In this document: in pieces, positions 36,205-53,200 of the stretch
Position numbering within the stretch: the first letter of the stretch is position 1
Layout: each line of letters opens with the position of its first letter
Source: Acestrorhynchus altus
Taxonomy: Eukaryota > Chordata > Actinopteri > Characiformes > Acestrorhynchidae
Length of the DNA: 64,000 bases
Direction: 5' to 3'
Assembly: GCA_034509495.1 (NCBI GenBank)
Contig: CM067512.1
Span: 5,506,459 to 5,570,458, forward strand
Notes under the pieces: generated by a model
What the model saw: only the letters and a program-made list of their open reading frames with translations
What the model was told of the DNA's origin: nothing
Database searches by the model: none
Made by a program: the position numbers and the translations under genes

Positions 36205-36472
36205 CAGCCTGACCAGCTTAGCTCTTGACCAACATACTAGGGTTAGTAGGGTAGGGTTTCCATTTGAGTTTGATGGTTAAGCAGGTCTGTCAGCATGACC
36301 AACCTGACCATAATACTCAACCATTATGTTGGCCAGCATGGCAATCATTGACATATTGGTTGACTAGTGCATCCATCCTGACCATGTTTGTAGACTAGCA
36401 TGACCAGTTAGTCCATCAAACTCAAGTGAAAACATACAGTATGTCATAATGGTCAAGAGCTAAGATGGTTAA
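36205..36472. mobile_element. Foldback (long inverted repeat) element
   Basis: 'gcttagctcttgaccaac' at the left is mirrored by 'tggtcaagagctaagatgg' at the right, and 'tttgagtttgatggtt' by 'agtccatcaaactcaagtg'. The two arms of roughly 70-100 bp could fold into a long hairpin. No coding capacity. Similar foldback MITEs (Angel-type) are known in fish. Confidence 0.75.
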
Positions 36473-36667
36473 CTATAATAAGCACCTGAATTACCAGAAC
36501 AGCTGCTTTTCACCTGGATGAAAACAGGGCACTACTAAAGCATGAGTAGACTGATAAATCACTGTGCTGATTAGTGTTACTGACTAATGTGTTACTGTTA
36601 CTGACTAGTGTTACTGAGACTGTACTAAAATATCCATTCTAAATAATGCATTCATTGCTGATATAAG

Positions 36668-36985
36668 CATTCAAATGCACAATCAGCTTCTATAATATCC
36701 ATAGAGAACACCAAATTGAATAGGACACTCTAGAACAACACCACATAAGCCTCAGGTCGCCATGCCTGAGACAAGGGGGTATAAAGGCCCCAAGCAATAA
36801 AACTGCAGTTATTTATTCTCTGGAGTAGTGGAACTCCATCCAGTACCTCTGGGGTGAGCTAGAGTGGCATCTGGATTGTATTGTGGCTAAATGTAATCAA
36901 ATTCACACAGCAATGTTCTAACATTTAAGGCAAAGCCTTCCCAAAAGAGTGGAGGCTGTTGGATTTCAGAGGAAATGCTGCACCA
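36668..36985 (-). mobile_element. Family 'A' element, tips lost, inverted
   Basis: The interior landmarks 'ggggtataaaggcccc', 'ggagtagtggaactccatcc', 'cacacagcaatgttctaac' and 'ggatttcagaggaaatg' follow the reverse order of 4037-4529. Confidence 0.6.
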
Positions 36986-37023
36986 GCTGCTGTCTGCAGG
37001 TTTCCCCCATGTTTATGTAACTG

Positions 37024-37650
37024 ATGCCAAAGCTCAGTCAAATGATGCGGTTGCTAAGCAACCAGAGGCACCAGAGAGTGCTGTTCTCTGAGTGGCTACG
37101 GTTCTCCAAGCAGCCACTGGATTGGCTGAGCTGGAGTCAGTCAGAGCCTTTGTTTCTCTCTCACTGGGGTGGGGGAGGAGTCTATGCAGCAGATCGTAAA
37201 GGTTCAGCTTTACTCCTCCATCAGTCTCGTACACACACACACACACACACACATGCACACAAACCAATACACCTATACAGACGGTTATTTTTCACCAGCA
37301 AATCCACAACGCCCTGCAATAATCCAACATTCAGAGGGATGATCTGACCAGAGGGGTGGGCCTATTAGACCAACTGCTTCTATATATGTGTGAGTGAGTG
37401 TGTGTGCAGTGTGTGAGCAGATCCAGCAGAAATTCTGTGTACATGAGGTGTCGTTTGGAATTCCTTCTCCCCCATAAGGCTTTGCGGTGAACGGATATGC
37501 TGATGGAGGAAGAATGGATGCTTCACTGCTGTCACACACACATTCACACACACACTCACAGTCAGTGGTCAGTGATGGGTCTGAATGAAGAAGTCAGCAC
37601 CCACGGATTTGAGCATGGTTGCCACAACAACAATGTGACTGACTGAAGGT
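37024..37650 (+). promoter_or_regulatory. Possible ppp2r2c 5' region with X-box palindrome
   Basis: This stretch is GC-richer than its surroundings. It contains the perfect 13-base palindrome GTTGCTAAGCAAC at 37050-37062, an ideal RFX-family X-box, and ends with a good donor ('ctgaag|gtaaga' at 37648/37649). A non-coding first exon is plausible, but no acceptor-to-donor proof exists. The ATG at about 37577 gives only a 23-codon frame. Confidence 0.3.
37229..37263 (+). repeat. (CA)n microsatellite
   Basis: A short CA run, then 'tgcacacaaac'. Confidence 0.9.
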
Positions 37651-37657
37651 AAGAGGT

Positions 37658-37659
<2 letters not shown>

Positions 37660-37708
<49 letters not shown>
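37660..37708 (+). repeat. (GT)n microsatellite
   Basis: About 48 bp of GT repeats immediately after the putative donor at 37649. Confidence 0.95.
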
Positions 37709-37713
<5 letters not shown>

Positions 37714-37779
37714 ATGCTTGTTTGCTATAGCATGGTATCTCTAACCCATTTTGAGACCATTGATTCAGCTGCTATATAG

Positions 37780-38225
37780 CAAGTATCACTGTATTATTAC
37801 TGAGTTATTACTATTATTATTACTGTAGTTTTACTGTATGATTACTATAGAATGACTATTACTGAGGTGTTGGTGTTATATTACTGTATTATTACTATAG
37901 AATGACTGTATTACTGAGGTGTTACTGTTGTATTACTATAGTATAACTATTGTTACTGAGATGTTACTGTAGTATTAATGTATTATTACTGTACTTTTAG
38001 TGTAGTGTTACTGTATTATTACTGAGGTGTTACTGTAGTATTACTGTATTATGCCTGTACTTTTACTGTAGTGTTACTGCATTACTGATGTGTTACTGAG
38101 ATGTTACTATAGTATTACTCTAATATTACTGAAGTCTTATTGTAATATTACTGTATTATTACTGTACTATTACTGTAGTGTTACTGTAGTATTACTGTAT
38201 TACTGAGGTATTACTCAGTCTACTG
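37780..38225 (+). repeat. Degenerate tandem repeat of 'attactgta' units
   Basis: About 450 bp built of TTACTG-based words ('gtgttactgtattattactg', 'aggtgttactgtagtatt') with a loose 9-30 bp periodicity. Confidence 0.85.
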
Positions 38226-39627
38226 AGTCGACTGATAAATCACTGCACTGATCGGTTATTTATCTCAGTGTTAGTCTTTCTAATGTATGTGTCTTTCATG
38301 GCATGATGATACACAATGTCATTAATTGAAATAGCATAGAAACACAAATGTGTAGGATATTCTAATAGGTATATGTGGCAAATTGTTTATAGAAAGTATT
38401 TCATTCATTTGTAGTATTGTGAGAAAATGTATTCATAGTATCTCTAAAATTTGAATATTTCTAAACCAGGCTAAACCAATAGAGACTGCTCAGATATTTT
38501 CACCTGGATGACCAGACCAATTAGATCAGTTAGAAACAGCTACTGGTTAAAACATGTCTTGAGCTGAATGTTTCAGCAGGAGAGCCAAACTCATTTAATT
38601 CTTTAAAACCTGAATTTACTTTACAATAATTGAATAAAGGGCCTAATATTAGGTAAGAGGTGACTTCATCACCAGTTGAGGATTTTTGAGTCATTATTTA
38701 TGATGTTTAGCAGCTGTTTTGGGTGTGTTTGGAAAGATAACAAAACATCCATGAAAAAGTACCTGAGATGCAAAGAAAATAAAATATGCCACACCGTTCA
38801 TTGTGGATCAGGTTCAGCAAATCATATTTACATTCCACTGAGAGGTTCTGGGATTGTATTAGGAAATGTGTGGAGAAGAAAGACCAAACTACTATAGTCG
38901 AGTGTGTGGACAGTGAAAGATGTATAGGAATTGTTTAAAAAATATGACAAAGGGGTGTTAGTCATCAAGGCCAGAGGACTTCCTGTACAATACTGATGGA
39001 CACTCCTAGTCTTAATAAGCCTTTCAAAGACAATCTTTGAGTAGTTTTCTTTGCCTAACCCTAACCCAGAATAAGCACCCCTTATTCTGAATGTTTCAGT
39101 AGTTTTCTTTTTTTAACCCACTGCTTTCAACTCAGGAGGGGCTTGTTAATTATGTGAATAGGTAGATCAGGTGTGCATGGAGTAGGGTAAACCCTACAAT
39201 GTGCAGGACAGGTGGTCCTCCAGGACCAAAGTTGGGAACCACTGCTCTAGATGTAGTATGATGTGGGTCTTGTTGCATAAGTGTGGCTGTTGGCTTTAGG
39301 GAAGCAATATAATCCCCTTTTAACATTCCAAACACCCAGTGGGACATGTCTAAGACCTTCGGATCAGACAACCGTCATGCATATGGGGGTCTGATCTGGG
39401 ATTTTGACTCATAATCTTCTGTTTATGTTAGATGTCTGATGAGGATTAGATTAGCTCATCTCTGGCCTCAGACCCCCCTCTGTGTGAGTATTTGTGTGTA
39501 TGACCCACATGTTTAAATAACTCTGCATGTATTAGAAAAGACGTTATATGCTGTTACTATTACATAGTTAATATCTGTTGCTGTCAGTCAAACCAGTTTT
39601 TCACTGACACCCCTCCTCTATCCCCAG
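38226..39627. other. Gene-free stretch / possible 5' intron
   Basis: No exon is supported. A hAT-type short repeat end ('ggaccaaagttgggaaccac') lies at about 39165-39250. If the first exon is at 37.6 kb this is intron. Confidence 0.4.
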
Positions 39628-39667
39628 GATAGGTTCTGCTATAGACCCACCCCCGTCCCACTCCAGA

Positions 39668-44878
<5,211 letters not shown>

Positions 44879-45162
44879 AGCCACCCATCACTTAATGAAA
44901 AGACGTCCCTTTATCAACAGGATATGCCTTGACAATTAACAGACACACTGAGTTTTTGACTTGAGGCCTTTCTTTCTTTGGTGAGGCCACGTCTACCAAA
45001 TTTTTTATTATTTGATTCTTATTTTTTGTGTGTGTGTCTGTCAACATCAAACCTCAAACATACCCTGTTCCAACTGTTTTTGTTTTTTCTTTGTAATATT
45101 TAGTGAAAATCAATACTAAATCATCGTTTTTACATCCTTTAACATACATAAAATAGCTGCTT

Positions 45163-45814
45163 TGTACTTCCACTCACTGGCCACATTGGAAGACCCATTT
45201 AGTCCACAAGGGTGGACTCTGGTGTACAGCTGCAGACTATAGCCCATCTGCTTCCCATCAATCTTCTGCTCTATTCATTATGGGGTCGAGATATTAGATT
45301 GACCAGAGTATTTGATACTATTTGGATGGTAGACCATTCGCAACACACAACAGTGACACTGACATGGCATGACAGGGTGCACTGTGTGATACTTGTGACT
45401 GTTACACTACATGTCAAATGTCTGTGGACACCCCTTCTAATGTATGCATTCAGCTACTTTAGTTTGCACCCACTGCTGACACAGATGTGCAAATGCACAC
45501 ACTGTCTAGTCCCTGCCAGGGGTCTCCCAGCATGGAGTTGTGGAGAACTGGAACTGTGCCCTCTGGAATGACGGTGCTACAAATCTAGTAGAAAGTCTTC
45601 CCTTTTTAATATCTTTAATAATCTTTTTTATTTCTCAGAACAGGTGTCCCAATATTTTTTTCCATGCATTATAGCTTAAAAGTGGGTCCAGCACTCAGTA
45701 ATCTATGATCAGAAGCACATCTGTGATCAGGAGCTGGCCATTGATGGCACTGAAGGTCTGCCCACCAGAAAGGCAGGGGTTTCTAATAAAGTGGCCAGTG
45801 AGTGTAGAAGTACA
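45163..45814. mobile_element. Inverted-repeat element with a nested family 'A' copy
   Basis: The ends TGTACTTC(..)CACTCACTGGCCAC and GTGGCCAGTGAGTG(..)GAAGTACA are inverted repeats. The same tips are known from a widespread fish element. Inside, 45403-45672 is an inverted copy of family 'A' ('tacactacatgtcaaatgt' ... 'aacaggtgtcccaatat'), so at least two insertion events are recorded. It begins about 285 bases after the ppp2r2c stop codon and may form part of its 3' UTR. Confidence 0.75.
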
Positions 45815-46622
45815 ACAGGCATATTTCATTATAAATACACATGAGCCGAATGCCATAATAATGTCATGGTGGATATCCTAACTATGGTTATGATTGGGAA
45901 TGTATCTCCTTGCTTCAGCTCTCTCTCTTGCGTGCGCATGTGATGTAATACAAGGAGACTCTTAATTAACCAGGATGAAAAAGAATCTCACACACTGGCT
46001 GTCTGTCAGTGTCTAAATCACTATTGCATGTTTACACTACTATTCTTCATTAAGGGGGCTCATTCACTGATAACGGTTGATTCATAATGGCAAAGATGAA
46101 TGTAAATGAATCGGACCCTTTCTAACGTCTGAACAGTTCCCACTGTGTGTTGGTTCTACTCAGGTTTTGTGTCTCCATGGGCCTGGACAGGAGAGCTCAG
46201 GAGACATCTTCCTGATATCAGATATGATATCAAAACTCAAGTAATACAATCGTTGGAGTGAACAGCTGAACGTCAAAGGAGCATTGTTTTAAAGGGAGAT
46301 CCCGAATACTGTATTTTAAAGGACTTCTTACAGCACCATGGATGCTTGCTGTGCTTTGGTTTCCTGATGTAGTGTTACATGGAAGTGTCCACAAGAGGGT
46401 ATCACTGCTGATGAAATATGTGAGTAAAAAACTGATGAAAATGTGAATAAAGACAGTAATTTACTAAACTGCTGCTAATCCTGCTGCCTTAAAGGGCCCA
46501 TATCATGGGAACCAGAATCTTATTAACCTAAAAGAATGGATCAATTAAATCTAACGTCATGATTGTTTTTCCTTCTGTTTGATACAGAAGCAAAATGACT
46601 ACTGTTCTCATTTTGCATGACA
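45815..46622. other. Intergenic stretch
   Basis: No exon seen. AATAAA at 46446-46451 ('gtgaataaagaca') is a candidate distal polyadenylation signal for ppp2r2c; no better one lies nearer in unique sequence. Confidence 0.35.
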
Positions 46623-46624
46623 TA

Positions 46625-47755
46625 CAGTGCATCCGGAACGTAATCACAGCGTTTCACTTTATTCCAAATGGATTCAGTTCATTTTTACCCTCAAAATTCT
46701 ACACATAATACCCCACGATGACTAAGTCAGAAAGTTTGTTTAAAATCTTTGCAAATTTATTAAAAAAATATAACGTACATAAATATTCACAGCCTTTGCT
46801 CAATAATTAGTTGAAGCACCTTTGCCAGCAATTACAGCCTCTACTCTTTTTGAGTACCTGATTTTGGGAAGTTTCTCCAATTCGTCTTAGCAGAACCTCT
46901 CCAGCACTTTAAGATGGGGACTGTTGGTGCACAGATATCTCCAGAGATGTTCACCACCCCCATGCTTCACTGTAGGGATGGTATTGGCTAGGTGATGAGC
47001 GGTGCCCGGTTTCCTCCAGACTGGAAGTTTGGCATTCAATCCAAAAAGTTCAATCTGTTTCTTTCTCATGGTCTGAGAGTCTTTATGTGCCTTTTGGCAA
47101 ACTCCAGATGGGCTGTCATGCGCCTTTTACTGAGGAGTGACTTCCATCTGGCCACTCTACCATACATGCCTGAACGGTGGAGTGCTGCAGAAATTCTGGA
47201 AGGTTCTCCTCTCCCCACAGGGCAATTTTGGAGCTCGGTCATAGTGATCATAGGTTCTTATCCACTGCTCATTGGGACCTTCAATGCAGCAGAATTGTTT
47301 TTTTCCCAGATCTGTGTCTCGATACAGTCCTGTCTCTGAGGTCTACAGACAATTCCTTAGACTTCATGACTTGGTTGGTGCTTTGACCTGCACTGTCTAC
47401 TGTGGGACCTTATAAACAGGTGTTTGCTTTTCCAAATCATGTCCAATCAACTGAATTCACCAGAGGTGTCCAATCAAGCTATCAAGAAATCAAGAAACAT
47501 CTGAAGGATGATCAGTGGAAACAAAATGCTCCTGAGCTCAGCTGAGTGTCATGGCAAGGGCGGTGAATACTTCTGTACATGTTCTATTTTTGTATTTTTT
47601 TTTTAATACATTTGCAAAGATTTTAAACTTTTCTCACTTCTCACTTGTGTGTAGAATAATGAGGGAAAAATGAATTGAATTAATTTTGGAATAAGGCTGT
47701 AACATGACAAAGTGTGCAAAAAGTGAAGCGCTGTGAATACGTTCCGGATGCACTG
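46625..47755. mobile_element. Tc1-type non-autonomous element, 1.13 kb, with TA duplication
   Basis: It starts CAGTGCATCCGGAACG and ends CGTTCCGGATGCACTG, a perfect 16-base inverted repeat, flanked by TA on both sides (46623-46624, 47756-47757), as Tc1/mariner elements are. The subterminal 'cagcgtttcacttt' and 'aaagtgaagcgctg' are also inverted. The interior holds text typical of this fish family ('caatctgtttctttctcatg', 'ccagactggaagtttgg'), with a minus-strand coding ancestry but no intact transposase. Confidence 0.9.
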
Positions 47756-47839
47756 TATGTACCAGGGGCAGCCGCTCTCAGAAGGAAGAGTCTGAATAAT
47801 ACATTAAGTCATGTAAATATGACCCAGCAGCTTCAGGTA

Positions 47840-48105
47840 AGGTTCACATCAACCATCAGAATCGTTGTTTTTTTGAGTGTGATATGATTGTTAGTGGATT
47901 GTTTCTGGAACTGCTGAACTCCTCAGAACAACAGTCTCTAGAGTTACTCAAAATGGTGTAATAAAGGAAAAACATCCCGTGAGGGCAGTTCTGCAGAGAG
48001 AAACACCATGTAAATGAAAGAGGTCATCAGAGAATGGACAGACTAGTTGGAGTTGACAGAAAGGCTACAGAAACTCAGATAACCACCCTGTACAAATCAG
48101 AATAA
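47840..48105 (+). mobile_element. DNA-transposon fragment
   Basis: 'cagttctgcagagagaaaca', 'agagaatggacagactagtt' and 'gacagaaaggctacagaaac' belong to the interior of a common fish element, possibly the same family as 45163-45814. No ends are visible. Confidence 0.55.
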
Positions 48106-48755
48106 ACAACACACCCTGCCATGAGGAGGAGGGGCTACAACAGGAGGTGTAGTAGGTTTCATCCTGGACTGCTTATTAATGGGTCAACCATCCAGAGCAA
48201 TGGACAGTGCAGAAAAGAGGTGAAGAAGAGGGTGCAGGCAGGATGGAGTGGGTGGAGACAGGTGTCAGGGCTGATGTGTGACAGGAGAGCAGCAAGAGTG
48301 AAAGGCAAGGTTTACAGGACAGTAGTGAGACCGGCTATGATGTCTGGCTTGGAGACTGTGGCTCTGTCTAAAAGACAGGAGGCTGAGCTGGAGGTGGCGG
48401 AGATGAAGATGCTAAGATTTTCGTTGGGAGTGACGAGGATGGACAAGATTAGAAATGAGCAGATCAGAGGGACAGTGAAGGTGGAGCAGTTTGGAGATAA
48501 AGCCAGAGAGGCCAGGTTGAGATGGTTTGGACATGTGTTGAGGAGGAATAGTGGATATATTGGACAAAGAATGTTGGAGATGGAGCTGCCGGGCAGAAGC
48601 AGAAGAGGAAGACCTCAGAGAAGGTTTATGGATGTAGTGAAGGTGGACATGGAGATGGTCGGTGTAACAGTAGAAGAGACAGGGGATAAGGCAAGATGGA
48701 GGCAGATGATCCGCTGTGGCGACCCCTAAAGGGAGCAGCCGAAAGAAGAAGTTAG
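48106..48755 (+). mobile_element. RTE-type LINE, 3' end with C-terminal ORF2 fragment
   Basis: An open frame of about 200 codons (48121-48729) contains 'GKVYRTVVRPAMMSGLETVA', 'RWFGHVLRRNSGYIGQRML' and 'RPQRRFMDVVKVDMEMVGV', the region after the reverse transcriptase domain in RTE-clade elements. After the stop, 'gacccctaaagggagcagcc' and 'gaaagaagaag' form the usual 3' end. Only the 5'-truncated end is present, as usual for LINE insertions. Confidence 0.85.
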
Positions 48756-49126
48756 TTATGACTTTTTGGTACATAACCTCACACAGGAAATCTCAGTGGA
48801 ATGTGAGGAGAAATGAAGAAAAATGAAAAGATAGAAGCACTAAAACATTATTTGACCATATTGTCTGTCATGCAGAAACATTGTATCTCCAAAAGGCAAC
48901 GTTACAGTAAAAGGTTTTGAAACAAGTGATAAACAAATAATAAAAAATAAATAACTTTCAATGTATGTCAGCGTATACAGATTTCATTCCAGGTCCAATG
49001 ACTGTGACACAATGCAATTAACAGCTTCAAAATCCAAGATCTGTAAAAATGGAGACACAAAGTGTTTGCATGACAGTATGTTTTAACCAAGATTGATGAG
49101 CTCAGTCTTGTCATTTAATTTGGACT

Positions 49127-49132
49127 TTTATT
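49127..49132 (-). terminator. ctbp1: Candidate ctbp1 polyadenylation signal
   Basis: AATAAA on the minus strand, about 1.16 kb after the ctbp1 stop. The intervening 49133-50289 has long T/A runs and a (GA)n tract at 50039-50081 and contains no other gene, fitting a long 3' UTR. Confidence 0.45.
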
Positions 49133-50038
49133 TCATTTAAAATAATTCATACAAATGCATACAGTCACAAACATTTTCTTTTTTGGATTTTGTTTAACAA
49201 AAAATAATGATATCTCATAGTATATATAGTATGTATATTGCTAGCCTACCACTTTACCAGGAAGGAAACTATGTAGGCGATGGAGCGCTGCAACTATCCC
49301 GGCAGCTCAGAGCTGCCTCATAAAACACGGTACAATCAAGTCACACAGAAACAGGCAAGCATGACGCCAGCTTTTCACAAGACGACTTTTTTTTTCCTCT
49401 TTTTTGTTGTTGTTTTTTTAACCTTTAAACACGTAAGGTATTACATGCCAAGTTAACAAACATGAACCGAAAAAATAATATAAAATAAAAAACATTGAAT
49501 ATACTTTTTGAAAGTACTGTACTAAATTAGACTACAAAAGACACATGGATACAAAAATCAATGCACTATGTGGTTTAATTGAGAAGGGAGGGCAGGGGGG
49601 AAAATAATTTTCCTGAGAGGGTGTGCAAAACAGGCCTCTTTCGGGGCTTTTAAAATCAAAAACAACAAACAAAAAACAAAAACAAATAGAATTTTTAATA
49701 TCTATTAGTTGGATGGGTACCTCCCTTTATGCTGTTTTTTGTTCTGTTTTTTTTTTTTTTGTCTTTTCTACAAACCATTGATCATGTTCTAAAAACTGTA
49801 CACAAACAGGTTACATTCATAACTACGCTTGTTTTTAAACGATGAAACCCATTGGACACAGAAAAACAGATAAACTCGCCCACTGCACTTGGACAGACTA
49901 CAATCTAAACCAGCAGGATTTGCTTTATGGAGAAGGTTCTTTTTTGTTTCAAATCCACAAGAGAGTTTTTTTTTTGTTGTTTCCACACAAGATATTAAAA
50001 AAGAGAGAAATGAGAGTGAGAGAAAGAGAGACAGAGCA

Positions 50039-50069
<31 letters not shown>

Positions 50070-50289
50070 AAGAGAGAGAAAGAGGGAGGAGTGAAAAAGT
50101 TCAGAGAGATCAAGCACAACCCACCACCTTCAGTTCGAGAGCTCGGCTACTTCAGACAGAAAGTTGTGGTTTTGGGTTTCTTTTTTGTGGCTGGTTCGGA
50201 GCCTGGGAGCCTGTTCCGCTCCTCTTCTTTGGGGTAAAGGAGGACCAGGAGAGTTCTCTAGTGGTACGGAGAGCACCGGGGTGGCGCAG
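49133..50289 (-). other. ctbp1: Probable ctbp1 3' UTR
   Basis: No gene. Plus-strand ORFs of up to 217 codons across 49842-50542 are antisense to the ctbp1 end and contain GA-microsatellite products (Arg/Glu runs); they are shadows. Confidence 0.5.
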
Positions 50290-53200
50290 CTACAATTGCT
50301 CATTGGGGTGCTGCTCCCTGTCGGGCTCAGCTTTGCCCGTTTGGCCCGGGGATGGGGCATGGGGCGGGTGTGCTACGGGGGGCAGGCTGTGGGTTAAGGG
50401 CACAGTGCTTTGCACAATCCCTTCTACTGGTGGTGGAAGACCCCCAGAGGCCAGGCTCACTACACCTGGGGGGTACCTACAGTGTGGGGAAAAAGCAGAG
50501 GGGAATGTTAGGAATCCTTCATCTGAAACTGATAAAGTCTAACGCTTATCAACCTCTAATGAAGTAGACTCTTGTGTGCACTACATGTCCACATGTTTGT
50601 TTGCACCCTTGCTAATGAATGGATTCACTTTAATCCACTGGCACCCACATCTGGTAACACAGATGTGCAAATGCACACACACAGCTTGTCTAGTAGAGAA
50701 GTATTACCAATAGAATAAGACTATCTGAAGCAGAACAGGAGGCTCTGAACCTGCTGGCACCACGCCTAATTCCAGGCATGGCTTAGAGGGATCTAAAGGA
50801 TTCAACCAGATTTATTGTCATTCGCATCCTGTGTTTTACGAGTTAGAACAAATTTATTTCTCAAGGTCCCAGTTACACACGAAAAGCAATATATTTAAAA
50901 ATAGAAATATTTATTTAAAAAAACAGTATTTAAAAAAAATTGAGAATTCTGAAGGAAATACAATAACAAATAAGATACAATAACAATAAATAATAGTCAT
51001 AAAATATAATGTGCAGTAAAACATGGGTATGAATATAGCAGCTTATGATTGAAGAGAAGGAAACAGCAGCACAGATAAAGTGTCGAGTTTCCAGTTAAAG
51101 TGTCAAGCAGTACTGAGTAGTGCTCATCTAACTTCCTGAACTCACTAATGCTCTTGTCGCCGAATGCAATCAAACCCTAGAAATCTAGTGCAAAGTCTTC
51201 CCTGGACAGTAGAGAACGTTACTCTAACAAAAGCAGGGTAAACTCTTTGTTTTTTTTAAATATCCACAATTTTGAAAGAAACAATAAAAGATTAGTTATC
51301 CCAATACTTTTGTCCACATAGTGTAGATTCTTGTTTATCCATAATTATAAAGATAAAACACCCCCTTATTGTAAAATGTTCTTAAACATTCAGCACTCTC
51401 CTTTGTTCTAGTCAAGTATGTAACAAAGGTCAACATTTAAAATCAGCATCATTTTTATTTCTTTGTTCAGAAGACAATGACGCAAACATCCACCCCCCTC
51501 TTACATCATCACACGGGCATGTGCACACAAACGCTCTCGTTCCCCTACGTGCACATTCGCGTCCTCTCTCTCACAGACGCTCATACGCACACATTTTCTG
51601 TCTACTTCTCTCTCAGCTTAGGTATGTGAGGCTCTGTCTAAGTGTGGGTGGAGTTTCTGAGGTTGAGACTACGGCTGCTGCAACAAAAGCACATGCTACC
51701 TTGCAAATGATTGAATTAACTGATAAATGATAAATTAATTATGTGTAAATGTGTCCATGAAGCAATTAGATCGTCTGTGTCAGACAGGAGGTTCTGGGAG
51801 TTAACATTAAACTGTGCGTACCTGTAGGCTCCGTTAATCTCGTGGTGGATTGCAGGGTCCATGCCGGCCCAGTGAGTGGTCTGTGTGAGAAACTCCTTAT
51901 TCACGCAGTTCTTCAAGCTGTCTGGGATGCGGCCTGTGAGCAGAAAAAAAGGGCTTTTGAAAAGTTAGGCCCACATGTTTAAAGAAAGTATGACTGATTT
52001 ATATTTTTGTGTCTATCTGTAATAGTATATGTGTATTCCTCTGGTTTATTTCAATTAATATTCTTAATTGTTTTCTTATTTATATGGAAATAATTCCATT
52101 AAAAATAATTTAAAAATACAATATAATAAAATATAACAGTTTTTAAAATATTACACTTAAAATATATCCAAAAATAGAATTTTTATTATTATTAATAAGA
52201 TAATTTCATATAAAATTCCATAGCTAATGCAGCAAAATGTCTGCATCCTTATTATAATTATAAAATTCCAACATCAAAACATATCACAGCTTTGCATAAC
52301 AATAATATAATTATATATTTATAATATTGCAATGATAATATTCAGTCCACTGCTCCACAGCTCATTCCTGGGGGGCTTTCTACCCTTCCAGCACACACCT
52401 GACATTAGGCATGGCGCTAATAAGTTCATTTCAGCTGTTCCAGAGGGTCCTATTTTATTGGCAATACTTCTATGCAGGGACTAGAGAAGCTGTGTGTGTG
52501 CATTTGCACATCTGTGTGGGTGCAACTTAAAGTAGCCGAACACATTTATTAAAAGGGGTGTCCACAAACATTTGGACATACAGTGAATGTGCTGTCAATC
52601 ACATCTGGGATTCACACTCCTCTTACTCTACTGTAAGGAACGTTCTGCTTTACCAGTTATGGCTCTGCGGATCTCCCGAGCGGCTTCCTCTCTCATCTCA
52701 ATGGAGGCCTGCTCACTGTACCAGGCAGCGTGGGGGGTGCAGATCAGGTTGGGTGCGTCCTTCAGTGGACCCTGGCTGAAACTGACCCAAACAGAACAGA
52801 TGTTAAGGTGGCAGTAAGGCTCATATTCCACAAAGTTACAGTTACAGTATTTTGGGAAAGTGATGATTTAGCACAGAAGTCACATGCCTACCTGAAGGGT
52901 TCTGTCTCATGGACGTCCAGAGCTGCTCCCCGTATTCTTCCCTCCTTCAGTGCCTGAGCCAGAGCTTTCTCATCCACCAGCCCCCCTCGTGCAGTATTCA
53001 CTAGGAATGCACCCTGACGCATCTGTAACACAGGTCACACGGTTCACACCACACACAGGTATGATGAATCAGGAAGCTGCTAATAGCATGTACCTGCATG
53101 CACACAGCTCGCATAGACAGTGAAGCATGTTGACGCTTGTGCTGTGCTACCTGACTGATTGTGACTGAATACATATGTGTGCGTGTATACTATACTATTA

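Noticed and set aside
46887..47386. ORFs of 60-115 codons on both strands
   Set aside because: They lie wholly inside the Tc1-type element 46625-47755, which has no intact transposase.
49842..50567. Plus-strand ORFs of 131 and 217 codons
   Set aside because: Antisense to the ctbp1 last exon and 3' UTR, with an Arg/Glu run from the GA microsatellite.
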